DNA of 8,667 nt from an uncultured Oscillospiraceae bacterium (lineage in GTDB: Bacteria > Bacillota > Clostridia > UBA1212 > SIG427): positions 1 to 8,667 of the forward strand of contig CABQMV010000087.1 of the NCBI GenBank assembly GCA_902465325.1. Reading direction: 5' to 3'. Each line of letters begins with the position of its first letter. The first letter of the stretch is position 1. Positions 1-6,431 of the stretch are shown here, piece by piece. The notes under the pieces are model-generated. The model worked only from the letters and a program-made list of their open reading frames with translations. It had not been told where the DNA came from and searched no databases. Made by a program: the position numbers and the translations under genes.

Positions 1-129
1 GCGGCCCAGGCAGGTATCTCTGCAATTATTCAGCCCGGCGGCTCTATACGGGATCAGGAGTCCATTGATAAGTGCGATGAGCTGGGAATTGCCATGGTAT
101 TTACAGGAAAACGTCATTTTAAGCATTAA
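1..129 (+). CDS. purH: C-terminal end of AICAR transformylase (PurH or stand-alone formyltransferase), 5' truncated
   Basis: The first 42 codons are open from base 1 and end at TAA 127-129. The peptide contains the QPGGSIRD segment and ends in AMVFTGKRHFKH, which is the characteristic C-terminus of the AICAR formyltransferase domain. That domain transfers a formyl group from 10-formyl-tetrahydrofolate to AICAR in the penultimate step of IMP synthesis, in the cytosol. The downstream purD supports a purine operon. The visible part cannot show whether an IMP cyclohydrolase domain is fused at the N-terminus, as in classical PurH, or whether this is the single-domain transformylase found in some Clostridia. 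The family call is firm; the exact architecture is not. Confidence 0.88.
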   Translation, partial: AAQAGISAIIQPGGSIRDQESIDKCDELGIAMVFTGKRHFKH

Positions 130-149
130 AATATTGAGTACAGGAGGGT

Positions 150-245
150 TCTGTTTCAAAAAATTTTGTGCCATATTTAGAAGGGCATGGGCCTTGAAAC
201 AGATTCCTTATTTTAGTTAGGCGGGCACAGAAATGGCTGTCCGCC
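150..245 (+). promoter_or_regulatory. Structured purH-purD intergenic leader (two hairpins, possible pseudoknot)
   Basis: The 133-base gap between the transformylase stop and purD holds two clear inverted repeats. Hairpin A pairs TCTGTTTCAA (150-159) with TTGAAACAGA (194-203), a perfect 10-bp stem around a 34-base loop. Hairpin B pairs GGCGGGCA (220-227) with TGTCCGCC (238-245), with one G-U pair, and ends just before the purD ribosome binding site. The loop segment TGTGCC (167-172) can pair either locally with GGCA (184-187) or with GGCACA (224-229), which would form a pseudoknot and open hairpin B. Neither hairpin is followed by a proper U-tract, so I do not call a terminator. A regulatory or mRNA-processing role is inference; it matches no riboswitch class I recognise. 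Confidence 0.4.
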
Positions 246-248
246 GGG

Positions 249-255
249 AAAGGAA
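249..255 (+). promoter_or_regulatory. purD ribosome binding site
   Basis: AAAGGAA lies seven bases before the ATG at 263. It selects this start over the in-frame ATG at 233, whose upstream sequence (GGCGGGCACAGA) is less like a Shine-Dalgarno and is buried in hairpin B. Confidence 0.65.
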
Positions 256-262
256 TCAGAAA

Positions 263-1528
263 ATGAAAGTTTTAGTAGTAGGCGGTGGAGGCCGCGAACA
301 CGCTATTGTATGGAAACTGGCCCAGAGTCCGAAGGTAACAGCTCTTTTTTGTGCTCCCGGTAATGCGGGGATTGCTGAGCTGGCTGTCTGTGTGCCGATT
401 CAGGCCACGGATAAAGAAGGAATTTTTGATTTTGCTGTTGCAAACCAGATTGATATGGTCATGGTAGCGCCGGATGACCCTCTCAGTATAGGAATGGTGG
501 ATTTCCTGGAGGCCGGAGGCATCAGGGCTTTTGGTCCCTGTAAAGCAGCTGCACAGATTGAGGCGAGCAAGGTTTTCTCTAAGGGCTTGATGAAAAAATA
601 CGGGATTCCTACAGCGGATTATCAGGTGTTTACAGAGAGTGATCAGGCGGTTGCTTATTTGGAGAGACCGGAGCAGACTTATCCCGCAGTTATTAAAGCC
701 GACGGTCTTGCTTTGGGAAAGGGCGTGATTATTGCCCAAAACAGACAGGAGGCTGTAGATGCGGTAAGAGATATGATGGATGGGGGACGTTTTGGAAAAT
801 CCGGCTCTCAGATTGTAATAGAGGAGTTTATGACAGGTCCTGAGGTAACGGTACTGGCTTTTACTGATGGGAAGACCATTCGGCCTATGGTATCCTCTCA
901 GGATCATAAGCGGGCCTATGACCATGATCTGGGACCAAATACAGGGGGAATGGGTGCTTTTTCTCCCAGCCTGAATTACACAGAGAAAATAGCGGATATC
1001 TGTATGAAAACCATTTTTCAGCCTACAATAGCGGCGCTGCAGGCCGAGGGGATTGAATATAAAGGGGTTCTCTATTTTGGACTTATGCTTACGCCGTCGG
1101 GGCCAAAAGTTGTGGAATACAATTCCCGCTTCGGCGATCCGGAGACACAGTGTATTTTACCCAGATTAAAGACAGATCTTTATGATATTTTTGATAAGGT
1201 GATTGACGGAAGGCTGAATGAAATAGAGCTTCAGTGGGATGACAGAGCTTGCTGCTGTGTGGTGGCGGCATCCGGCGGTTATCCTGTAAAGTATCAGTCC
1301 GGCTATGAAATTTCCGGAATAGAAGAGGCAAAAGCGGCAGGCGCTTTGGTATTCCATGCTGGTACAAAGCGAAATGAAGCGGGACATTACATGAATGCAG
1401 GTGGCAGAGTATTGGGTGTGACTGCATTAGGAGACAGTCTGGAGGAGGCTATCTCCAAGGCATATCAGGCCATCGGCAGGATTTCATGGACGGATATGCA
1501 CTATCGTAAAGATATTGGTAGAAAATAA
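263..1528 (+). CDS. purD: Phosphoribosylamine-glycine ligase (GAR synthetase)
   Basis: PurD joins 5-phosphoribosylamine and glycine with ATP to give GAR, the second step of de novo purine synthesis, in the cytosol. The 421-residue product has the usual family length. It opens with the N-domain nucleotide-fold motif VVGGGGREHA (residues 5-14). The ATP-grasp core shows KADGLALGKGV (145-155), GPNTGGMGAFSP (224-235) and the metal/ATP-binding EYNSRFGDPETQ (285-296). The C-domain has AGGRVLGVT (379-387). An in-frame ATG at 233 would add ten residues, MAVRRERNQK, that are not typical of the family, and the ribosome binding site at 249-255 favours 263. The gene follows the AICAR transformylase with a structured gap and no promoter I can identify, so it is probably the last gene of a purine operon. 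No terminator follows it before the next promoter, so transcripts may continue to the terminator at 2219. Confidence 0.97.
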   Translation: MKVLVVGGGGREHAIVWKLAQSPKVTALFCAPGNAGIAELAVCVPIQATDKEGIFDFAVANQIDMVMVAPDDPLSIGMVDFLEAGGIRAFGPCKAAAQIEASKVFSKGLMKKYGIPTADYQVFTESDQAVAYLERPEQTYPAVIKADGLALGKGVIIAQNRQEAVDAVRDMMDGGRFGKSGSQIVIEEFMTGPEVTVLAFTDGKTIRPMVSSQDHKRAYDHDLGPNTGGMGAFSPSLNYTEKIADICMKTIFQPTIAALQAEGIEYKGVLYFGLMLTPSGPKVVEYNSRFGDPETQCILPRLKTDLYDIFDKVIDGRLNEIELQWDDRACCCVVAASGGYPVKYQSGYEISGIEEAKAAGALVFHAGTKRNEAGHYMNAGGRVLGVTALGDSLEEAISKAYQAIGRISWTDMHYRKDIGRK

Positions 1529-1534
1529 GGAAAT

Positions 1535-1563
1535 TTGACCTGTTATTAAAAAAATGCTATGAT
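1535..1563 (+). promoter_or_regulatory. Sigma-A-type promoter with extended -10, for the broken lipoprotein gene
   Basis: TTGACC (1535-1540) and TATGAT (1558-1563) are separated by exactly 17 bases, and the -10 is preceded by TGC, an extended -10 element. The site starts six bases after the purD stop and about 37 bases before the next ATG. The match is good enough to expect real activity, though none has been shown. Confidence 0.75.
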
Positions 1564-1599
1564 CTTACTTAATTAAAATATGTGAACGGAGGCTTAACG

Positions 1600-2201
1600 A
1601 TGAAACAAATTGTAAAGACATTGCTGTTTTCTATTGCTGCAATGATGGTTGTAATAAGTTTTGCCGGTTGTCAGAGCACTGAAGAAGTGCGGAAAGGGGC
1701 TATTGTGAGTGATACGGAAATTATAACTTATCAGATGCATTTTCATTTCTTGGAAATGAAAATGTAATTACGAAATCCTCAGACTTTGGCCAAATATGGG
1801 GGGGATTTTTTAACAAAGGCGGATATGATCCGATTCGGCCATATGCAGAGGACACACAGCCTATTAATGTGTGGTATACCAACAGTCAGGGAGAGGAGAT
1901 CTATTCCCAGGGATTGTTTGTAAAAGATGTGGACAAGGTTCCCGAGGGATATACGCTGGTAGAATTTCCCGCCAGTGATTATTTGGTTGTGACCACCGGA
2001 TGGTTGGCTACTCCCGAGGAAGCTACAGGAGATACAGGAAACGGTCGCTGCAATCGATATGCGGAGACAGTGGAGGCTCCTGAGGGTTATGTAAGAAATG
2101 ATGTGACAGGCAGTCCCATCACAAAGATTGAGAAGGAAAATACCTATACGTCCGAGGGCCACAGGTATGAAGTCTGGATTCCCATCAAAAAGGTCGATTG
2201 A
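1600..2201 (+). pseudogene. Frameshifted lipoprotein with GyrI-like (effector-binding) domain
   Basis: ATG 1600 has a GGAGG site (1588-1592) seven bases upstream. The first part encodes a lipoprotein signal peptide with hydrophobic core LLFSIAAMMVVISF and lipobox FAGC (Cys24), and this frame stops at 1767. From 1713 the -1 frame is open to TGA 2199-2201 and has strongly protein-like content. It includes DFGQIWGGFF, EEIYSQGLFVKDVD, YTLVEFPASDYLVV and a terminal RYEVWIPIKK, a layout resembling the GyrI-like / AraC effector-binding fold. Restoring one T in the run at 1746-1748 makes a single 603-base frame of 200 residues, joining FHFL directly to GNENVIT. The intact protein would be a membrane-anchored, extracytoplasmic small-molecule-binding domain; its ligand is unknown. 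The domain call is by eye and moderate. The break could be a true mutation or a sequencing error; the promoter, ribosome binding site and terminator are intact, so any inactivation would be recent. Confidence 0.72.
1736..1766. repeat. Perfect 12-bp inverted repeat at the frameshift
   Basis: CATTTTCATTTC (1738-1749) and GAAATGAAAATG (1753-1764) are exact reverse complements around the three-base loop TTG. A G-U pair (1737/1765) and a T-A pair (1736/1766) can extend the stem to 14. It lies inside the coding region, exactly where the reading frame must change. No U-tract follows, so it is not a terminator. Confidence 0.85.
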
Positions 2202-2218
2202 TATGTGAATTTACATAG

Positions 2219-2257
2219 ACAAAAGGTACAGGAGGGGTCCTGTACCTTTTGTTTTTT
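2219..2257 (+). terminator. Strong intrinsic terminator after the lipoprotein gene
   Basis: ACAAAAGGTACAGGA (2219-2233) pairs perfectly with TCCTGTACCTTTTGT (2238-2252) around a GGGG loop, giving a 15-bp stem followed by a T6 tract (2252-2257). It starts 17 bases after the stop at 2201 and separates the purine/lipoprotein transcripts from livJ. Because its flanks are A-rich and T-rich, it may also slow transcription from the opposite direction. Confidence 0.93.
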
Positions 2258-2310
2258 ACACTGCATTTGCTAAACATCCATAAAAAGCAAAAAGAAAAGT
2301 TAAACGGAGA

Positions 2311-2339
2311 TTGACTTTCTTTCTAAAGAGGTATATATT
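2311..2339 (+). promoter_or_regulatory. Sigma-A-type promoter for livJ
   Basis: TTGACT (2311-2316) and TATATT (2334-2339) are separated by 17 bases. Each hexamer differs from consensus at one position. The surrounding sequence (2258-2360) is AT-rich and otherwise holds nothing I recognise. I see no CodY-like or T-box-like element. A short palindrome, TCTTT-CT-AAAGA (2318-2329), lies in the spacer but is too weak to call an operator. Confidence 0.8.
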
Positions 2340-2375
2340 TTTGCTTATTAAAATATTTAAAGGAGGTATTGGTTC

Positions 2376-3548
2376 ATGAAGAGATTAAAAAGAATTCTAG
2401 TCATCACGGTTGTTGCTGTAATGGCGGTGATGAGTCTGGCCGCCTGCAGTGATCGCGGTAAGGAAAATAGCCCGGAGGGCGAGAAGATCCTAAAACTTGG
2501 CGGAATCGGCCCCCTGACGGGGAATAACGCGCAGTACGGTCAGGCCGTGAAAAATGCGGCGGAGCTGGCGATCAAGGAAATTAACGCGGCCGGCGGCGTG
2601 AATGGATATGAATTAAAATTAAATTACCAGGATGATGAAAGCGATGCAGAAAAGGCCATGAATGCGTACAATACTTTAAAAGACTGGGGAATGCAGATTT
2701 TATTGGGTACGGTGACCAGTACCCCTTGTGAGGCAGTGGTAGACCTGTCCCATGAAGATAATATGTTTCAGCTGACTCCCTCTGGATCTTCTGTGGATGC
2801 AATCAAATATGACAATGCATTTCGGGTTTGCTTTAACGATCCCAACCAGGGCATCGGTGCGGCAGATTACATTGCCCAGTCCGGAATTGCCAAAAAAATT
2901 GCCGCAATTTATAACAGCCAATCTACCTATTCCAGCGGAATATATGAAAAGTTTGCTTCAGAAGCAAAAATAAAAAATCTTGAAATTGTATGTGCAGAGG
3001 CGTTTACTGACGACAGTGCCACTGATTTTTCCGTACAGATTCAAAAAGTAAAGGAGAGCGGAGCAGAGTTGCTATTCCTGCCCATTTATTATAAAGAAGC
3101 AGCTTTGATTTTGAAACAGGCCAACACTGCCGGACTGGATGTTATTTATTTCGGCTGTGACGGTCTTGATGGTATTATTCCTCAGCTGGGCGGGGAGGCT
3201 GCTCTTGCAGAGGGGGTCATGCTGCTGACTCCGTTTGTTGCCAATGCTACGGATGAAGCGACACAAAAGTTTGTAGCTGATTACAAAGCGGCCTATACGG
3301 AAGAACCCAATCAGTTTGCTGCTGATGCCTACGATGGGGTTTACGCGATTAAAGCCGCACTGGAAAAGGCGAATATAACAGAGGCTTCTATAGAACCGGC
3401 TGCACTGTGCGATCAGTTAAAGACTGCTATGACAGAAATTGAGGTAAACGGTCTTACCGGCAAGATGACATGGTCGGCAGACGGGGAACCGACGAAAACA
3501 CCGAAGGCTATGAAAATTGTAGACGGAAAGTATTCTGCTGTAGAATAA
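2376..3548 (+). CDS. livJ: Branched-chain amino acid ABC transporter substrate-binding lipoprotein
   Basis: This is the extracellular receptor of a Liv/HAAT-type importer, expected to bind Leu, Ile, Val or a related amino acid and deliver it to LivHM. The 390-residue product has a lipoprotein signal peptide with basic start MKRLKR, a hydrophobic core and lipobox LAAC (Cys24), so it should be lipid-anchored on the outer face. The mature part is a type I periplasmic-binding fold of the Leu/Ile/Val receptor family: GGIGPLTG (42-49), AIKEINAAGGVNG (65-77), the ligand-loop segment TSTPCEAV (114-121) and TPSGSS (134-139). The start has an AGGAGG site (2361-2366) nine bases upstream. Separate promoter and terminator flank it, so it can be expressed at a higher level than the permease genes. 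Substrate specificity cannot be fixed from the sequence alone. Confidence 0.95.
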   Translation: MKRLKRILVITVVAVMAVMSLAACSDRGKENSPEGEKILKLGGIGPLTGNNAQYGQAVKNAAELAIKEINAAGGVNGYELKLNYQDDESDAEKAMNAYNTLKDWGMQILLGTVTSTPCEAVVDLSHEDNMFQLTPSGSSVDAIKYDNAFRVCFNDPNQGIGAADYIAQSGIAKKIAAIYNSQSTYSSGIYEKFASEAKIKNLEIVCAEAFTDDSATDFSVQIQKVKESGAELLFLPIYYKEAALILKQANTAGLDVIYFGCDGLDGIIPQLGGEAALAEGVMLLTPFVANATDEATQKFVADYKAAYTEEPNQFAADAYDGVYAIKAALEKANITEASIEPAALCDQLKTAMTEIEVNGLTGKMTWSADGEPTKTPKAMKIVDGKYSAVE

Positions 3549-3569
3549 TTTTTCTGGATATAGAGTATG

Positions 3570-3603
3570 AAAGCCCGGTTTACCCGGGCTTTTCTCTTTT
3601 TTT
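3570..3603 (+). terminator. Intrinsic terminator after livJ
   Basis: AAAGCCCGG (3570-3578) pairs with CCGGGCTTT (3584-3592) around loop TTTAC, giving a 9-bp GC-rich stem. A long pyrimidine tract to 3603, interrupted by only two C residues, follows it. It starts 21 bases after the livJ stop. Partial read-through into livH would make livJ mRNA the more abundant species, as is common for binding proteins. Confidence 0.92.
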
Positions 3604-3604
3604 A

Positions 3605-3633
3605 TTGTAAAGAAAACGGGAATATGCTATACT
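3605..3633 (+). promoter_or_regulatory. Extended -10 promoter for livHMGF
   Basis: TTGTAA (3605-3610), a 17-base spacer and TATACT (3628-3633) preceded by TGC (3625-3627). The -35 is only 4 of 6 to consensus, but the extended -10 should compensate. It begins directly after the U-tract of the livJ terminator and shares the core ATGCTAT with the promoter at 1535-1563. Confidence 0.65.
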
Positions 3634-3664
3634 TATAAACGTGTTTTTACAGATTGATTGCATT

Positions 3665-3670
3665 AAGGAG
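3665..3670 (+). promoter_or_regulatory. livH ribosome binding site, supporting a TTG start
   Basis: AAGGAG ends eight bases before the TTG at 3679. The first in-frame ATG (3754) lies inside the conserved first part of the permease and has no site, so TTG is the likely start codon. Confidence 0.75.
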
Positions 3671-3678
3671 CGAGGAAA

Positions 3679-4557
3679 TTGAGTTTTATATCCTATTTTG
3701 TAAACGGAATAAGCTTAGGCAGCATATATGCACTGATTGCTCTGGGGTATACAATGGTTTACGGTATTGCAAAAATGCTGAATTTTGCCCATGGAGATAT
3801 TATTATGGTGGGAGGCTTTACTGTATACATAGCCATATCTTCCTTCCAGTTTCCCGTATGGATTTCGATTCTTATAGGAATTGCTGTCTGTACGCTCCTG
3901 GGCGTTCTTATAGAAAAGGTGGCGTATAAGCCTCTCAGAAACGCTTCTCCTCTGACGGTTCTGATCACGGCCATTGGTGTCAGCTATCTGCTGCAGAATT
4001 TAGCGCTCCTGATTTTCGGAAGCCAGTCCCAGAGCTTTACTTCTGTGGTTTCTCTGCAGGATTGGAGGGTCAACGATCAGCTCACTATTTCCGGCGTTAC
4101 CATTGTTACTATTCTGGTATCTGTTGTGATTATGATCGGTCTGACACTGTTTATTAATAAAACAAAGCAGGGCAGAGCCATGCTGGCTGTGTCGGAGGAC
4201 AAGGGAGCCGCTCAGCTTATGGGCATCAATGTGAATGCTACCATTTCCATAACTTTTGCCATTGGATCGGCTTTGGCTGCGGTAGCCGCGGTATTACTGT
4301 GCTCTGCATATCCGCAGATTGATGCCTATACGGGTTCCATGCCGGGCATCAAGGCTTTTGTGGCAGCGGTGTTTGGAGGAATCGGAAGCATTCCGGGAGC
4401 TATGATCGGCGGTATTTTGCTGGGAATTATTGAAAATCTCAGTAAGGCATATATCTCTTCCCAAATGGCAGATGCCATTGTTTTTGCTGTCCTGATTCTT
4501 GTACTCCTGATAAAGCCCACTGGAATACTGGGCAAAAGAATCAATGAGAAAGTATAG
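3679..4557 (+). CDS. livH: Branched-chain amino acid ABC transporter permease LivH
   Basis: This is one of the two membrane-spanning subunits of the importer. The 292-residue product is strongly hydrophobic, with about eight predicted membrane segments, the normal length for LivH. Family motifs visible are GISLGSIYALIALGYTMVYG (10-29), LNFAHGD (34-40), the EAA-like cytoplasmic loop GRAMLAVSEDKGAAQLMGI (165-183) that contacts the ATPases, and MPGIKAFVAAVFGGIGSIPG (221-240). It uses a TTG start set by the ribosome binding site at 3665-3670. A TTG codon may lower translation compared with livJ, in line with the lower need for permease. livM follows after 10 bases. Confidence 0.96.
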   Translation: MSFISYFVNGISLGSIYALIALGYTMVYGIAKMLNFAHGDIIMVGGFTVYIAISSFQFPVWISILIGIAVCTLLGVLIEKVAYKPLRNASPLTVLITAIGVSYLLQNLALLIFGSQSQSFTSVVSLQDWRVNDQLTISGVTIVTILVSVVIMIGLTLFINKTKQGRAMLAVSEDKGAAQLMGINVNATISITFAIGSALAAVAAVLLCSAYPQIDAYTGSMPGIKAFVAAVFGGIGSIPGAMIGGILLGIIENLSKAYISSQMADAIVFAVLILVLLIKPTGILGKRINEKV

Positions 4558-4560
4558 GTG
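4556..4560 (+). promoter_or_regulatory. livM ribosome binding site
   Basis: AGGTG overlaps the livH stop codon and lies seven bases before the ATG at 4568. It resembles the AGGTGG site of livF. The alternative ATG at 4544 overlaps the end of livH and has only the A-rich sequence AAAAGAA upstream. Confidence 0.5.
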
Positions 4561-4567
4561 TGAGTTT

Positions 4568-5659
4568 ATGAATAACCGTGAGAGAAAGATACAGCTCAGA
4601 TCTACTACAAAAAATAATATTATCACTCTGGTTCTGGTTGCTGCCGCTTTTGTAGCGGTGCAGATTCTTATGGCTACAGGAAATATTAAAAGCCTATACG
4701 CCGGTTTAATGGTGCCTATATGTTATTATGTGATTATGGCGGTATCTTTAAATCTGACTGTGGGAATATTGGGAGAGCTGAGTTTGGGACATGCCGGCTT
4801 TATGTGCGCCGGCGCCTATGCCAGCAGCATGTTTTCAGTGGTCTTTCAGGAAAGCTTTTCTTCCGGAACCCTCCGTTTTGCGCTGGCGATTTTAATAGGC
4901 GGCCTGATTGCGGCATTGTTGGGCTTTCTTATTGGAATCCCTGTGCTGCGGCTGAGAGGAGATTATTTAGCCATTGTTACTCTGGCTTTTGGAGAAATTA
5001 TCAAGAATCTGGTTAATAATATATATATTGCGAAAGATCGAAGTGGATGGCATTTTTCTATGTCGGCAGATATGAAAACTGCCTTGGACCCCGAAACCAG
5101 AGAGATGCTTTTAGATGGCGCTGCCGGTATTAGAGGAACGCCAAGGGACGCCAGTTTTGCAGCCGGGTTTATTCTGGTGATGATTACTTTACTGGTTATT
5201 ATGCATTTGGTAGATTCCAGAGCAGGTAGGGCTATCAAATCAATCCGGGATAATCGGATTGCGGCAGAGTCTATTGGTATTAATATTACAAAGTACAAAT
5301 TGATTGCTTTTACGGTTTCCGCCTTTTTTGCCGGAACAGCAGGTGCCCTGTATTCTCATAATATATCCACATTGCAGGCCAATACGAAAAATTTTGGCTA
5401 TACCATGTCTATTTTAATTCTGGTTATGGTTGTGCTGGGAGGTATGGGAAAGCTGAGAGGCTCCGTTATTGCAGCTGTGATTCTCACTGTTTTGCCGGAG
5501 GCGCTCCGGGGATTGGCAGAATACAGAATGATTATTTATGCCGTTGTGATTATCGCAATGATGATTATCAATAACAATGAGAAATTTAAACAACTGATAA
5601 ATAAAATCAATCTTAGAAAGTTTTTTGCCGATAAAAAGGCCAAAAAGGAGGTGCAGTAG
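4568..5659 (+). CDS. livM: Branched-chain amino acid ABC transporter permease LivM
   Basis: This is the second membrane subunit, pairing with LivH. With the ATG at 4568 the product is 363 residues; the in-frame ATG at 4544 would add eight residues and overlap livH by 14 bases. It has about ten hydrophobic segments and the LivM motifs LNLTVGILGELSLGHAGF (61-78), RLRGDYLAIVTLAFGEI (128-144) and an EAA-like loop with RAIKSIRDNRIAAESIGI (221-238). A hydrophilic stretch at about 155-196, including DPETREMLLDG, forms an extended outside-facing loop where shorter homologues have only a short GPxGI segment. The C-terminus is a basic tail, RKFFADKKAKKEVQ, whose last codons double as the livG ribosome binding site. 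Confident family call; start codon moderately sure. Confidence 0.94.
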   Translation: MNNRERKIQLRSTTKNNIITLVLVAAAFVAVQILMATGNIKSLYAGLMVPICYYVIMAVSLNLTVGILGELSLGHAGFMCAGAYASSMFSVVFQESFSSGTLRFALAILIGGLIAALLGFLIGIPVLRLRGDYLAIVTLAFGEIIKNLVNNIYIAKDRSGWHFSMSADMKTALDPETREMLLDGAAGIRGTPRDASFAAGFILVMITLLVIMHLVDSRAGRAIKSIRDNRIAAESIGINITKYKLIAFTVSAFFAGTAGALYSHNISTLQANTKNFGYTMSILILVMVVLGGMGKLRGSVIAAVILTVLPEALRGLAEYRMIIYAVVIIAMMIINNNEKFKQLINKINLRKFFADKKAKKEVQ

Positions 5660-5660
5660 C

Positions 5661-6419
5661 ATGCCGATACTGGAAACACAGGGACTGGGGATCTCCTTTG
5701 GCGGTCTGCGGGCGGTAAATGATTTTAGCATATCGATTGAAAAAGGACAGCTGTACGGTTTAATTGGACCGAACGGCGCGGGAAAGACAACGATTTTTAA
5801 CCTTTTGACGGGCGTGTATAAGCCTACAGACGGAAGATTTTTTCTGGACGGACAGGAATTGACGGGAAAGGCTCCTATTGAAATCTGTAAAGCCGGCATT
5901 GCCAGGACTTTTCAAAATATCCGGTTGTTTGGAAAAATGAGCGTTCTGGATAATGTAAAACTGGGGCTGCACAACCAAAATAAATATTCCTGTTTAACAG
6001 GGATTCTGCGGCTTCCCGGGTACTTCAGACAGGAAAAAGCCATGAAGGAAACGGCAATAAAACTGCTCAGTGTATTTGGACTGGAGCGAGATGCGAAGCT
6101 TTTGGCCTCCAATCTTCCTTATGGGAAACAAAGAAAACTTGAAATTGCCAGAGCACTGGCTACCAATCCTAAGCTGCTGCTCCTAGACGAGCCGGCTGCA
6201 GGCATGAATCCCAATGAGACAGAGGAACTCATGAATACCATTCAGTTTATTAGAGAGGAATTTGATATTTCTATTTTAGTAATTGAGCATGATATGCGGC
6301 TAGTCAGCGGGATTTGCCAGCAGATTACCGTTTTGAATTTCGGAGAGATTTTAGCGCAGGGGGAAACTGCGGCGGTGCTGCAGAATCCGGAAGTTATAAC
6401 GGCATATCTGGGAGAATAA
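5661..6419 (+). CDS. livG: Branched-chain amino acid ABC transporter ATP-binding protein LivG
   Basis: This is a cytosolic ATPase of the importer that dimerises with LivF. The 252-residue product has Walker A GPNGAGKT (36-43), Q-loop RTFQNIRLF (Gln85), Walker B LLLLDEP (172-178) and switch His210 (VIEHDMRLV). The signature motif is LPYGK (152-156) instead of LSGGQ, the hallmark of LivG-type subunits and the main reason for choosing livG. The ATG follows the livM stop after a single base, with AAGGAGGTG (5645-5653) inside the end of livM, so translation of the two is probably coupled. An upstream in-frame TTG at 5625 has no matching site and is rejected. Confidence 0.97.
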   Translation: MPILETQGLGISFGGLRAVNDFSISIEKGQLYGLIGPNGAGKTTIFNLLTGVYKPTDGRFFLDGQELTGKAPIEICKAGIARTFQNIRLFGKMSVLDNVKLGLHNQNKYSCLTGILRLPGYFRQEKAMKETAIKLLSVFGLERDAKLLASNLPYGKQRKLEIARALATNPKLLLLDEPAAGMNPNETEELMNTIQFIREEFDISILVIEHDMRLVSGICQQITVLNFGEILAQGETAAVLQNPEVITAYLGE

Positions 6420-6431
6420 GAGGTGGTTTGA

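Noticed and set aside
233..262. Upstream ATG at 233 as the purD start
   Set aside because: The ten extra residues do not look like PurD, and the codon falls in a hairpin loop. The ATG at 263 has a better-placed ribosome binding site and gives the family-typical MKVLVVGGGG start.
272..925. Open frame on the - strand (217 codons) opposite purD
   Set aside because: It is antisense to conserved ATP-grasp sequence, with no protein-like motif or suitable ribosome binding site.
1713..1767. Programmed -1 ribosomal frameshift driven by the hairpin
   Set aside because: The direction and the hairpin would fit, but I find no X-XXY-YYZ slippery heptamer in the correct phase within the needed distance upstream of the stem, so a mutation is the better explanation.
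2318..2329. Short palindrome TCTTT-CT-AAAGA in the livJ promoter spacer as an operator
   Set aside because: Five-base arms in AT-rich DNA are expected by chance, and it matches no operator I know, including CodY.
3654..3929. Second + strand frame (91 codons) overlapping the start of livH
   Set aside because: It is out of frame with the conserved permease, Cys/Tyr/Arg-rich and without a ribosome binding site.
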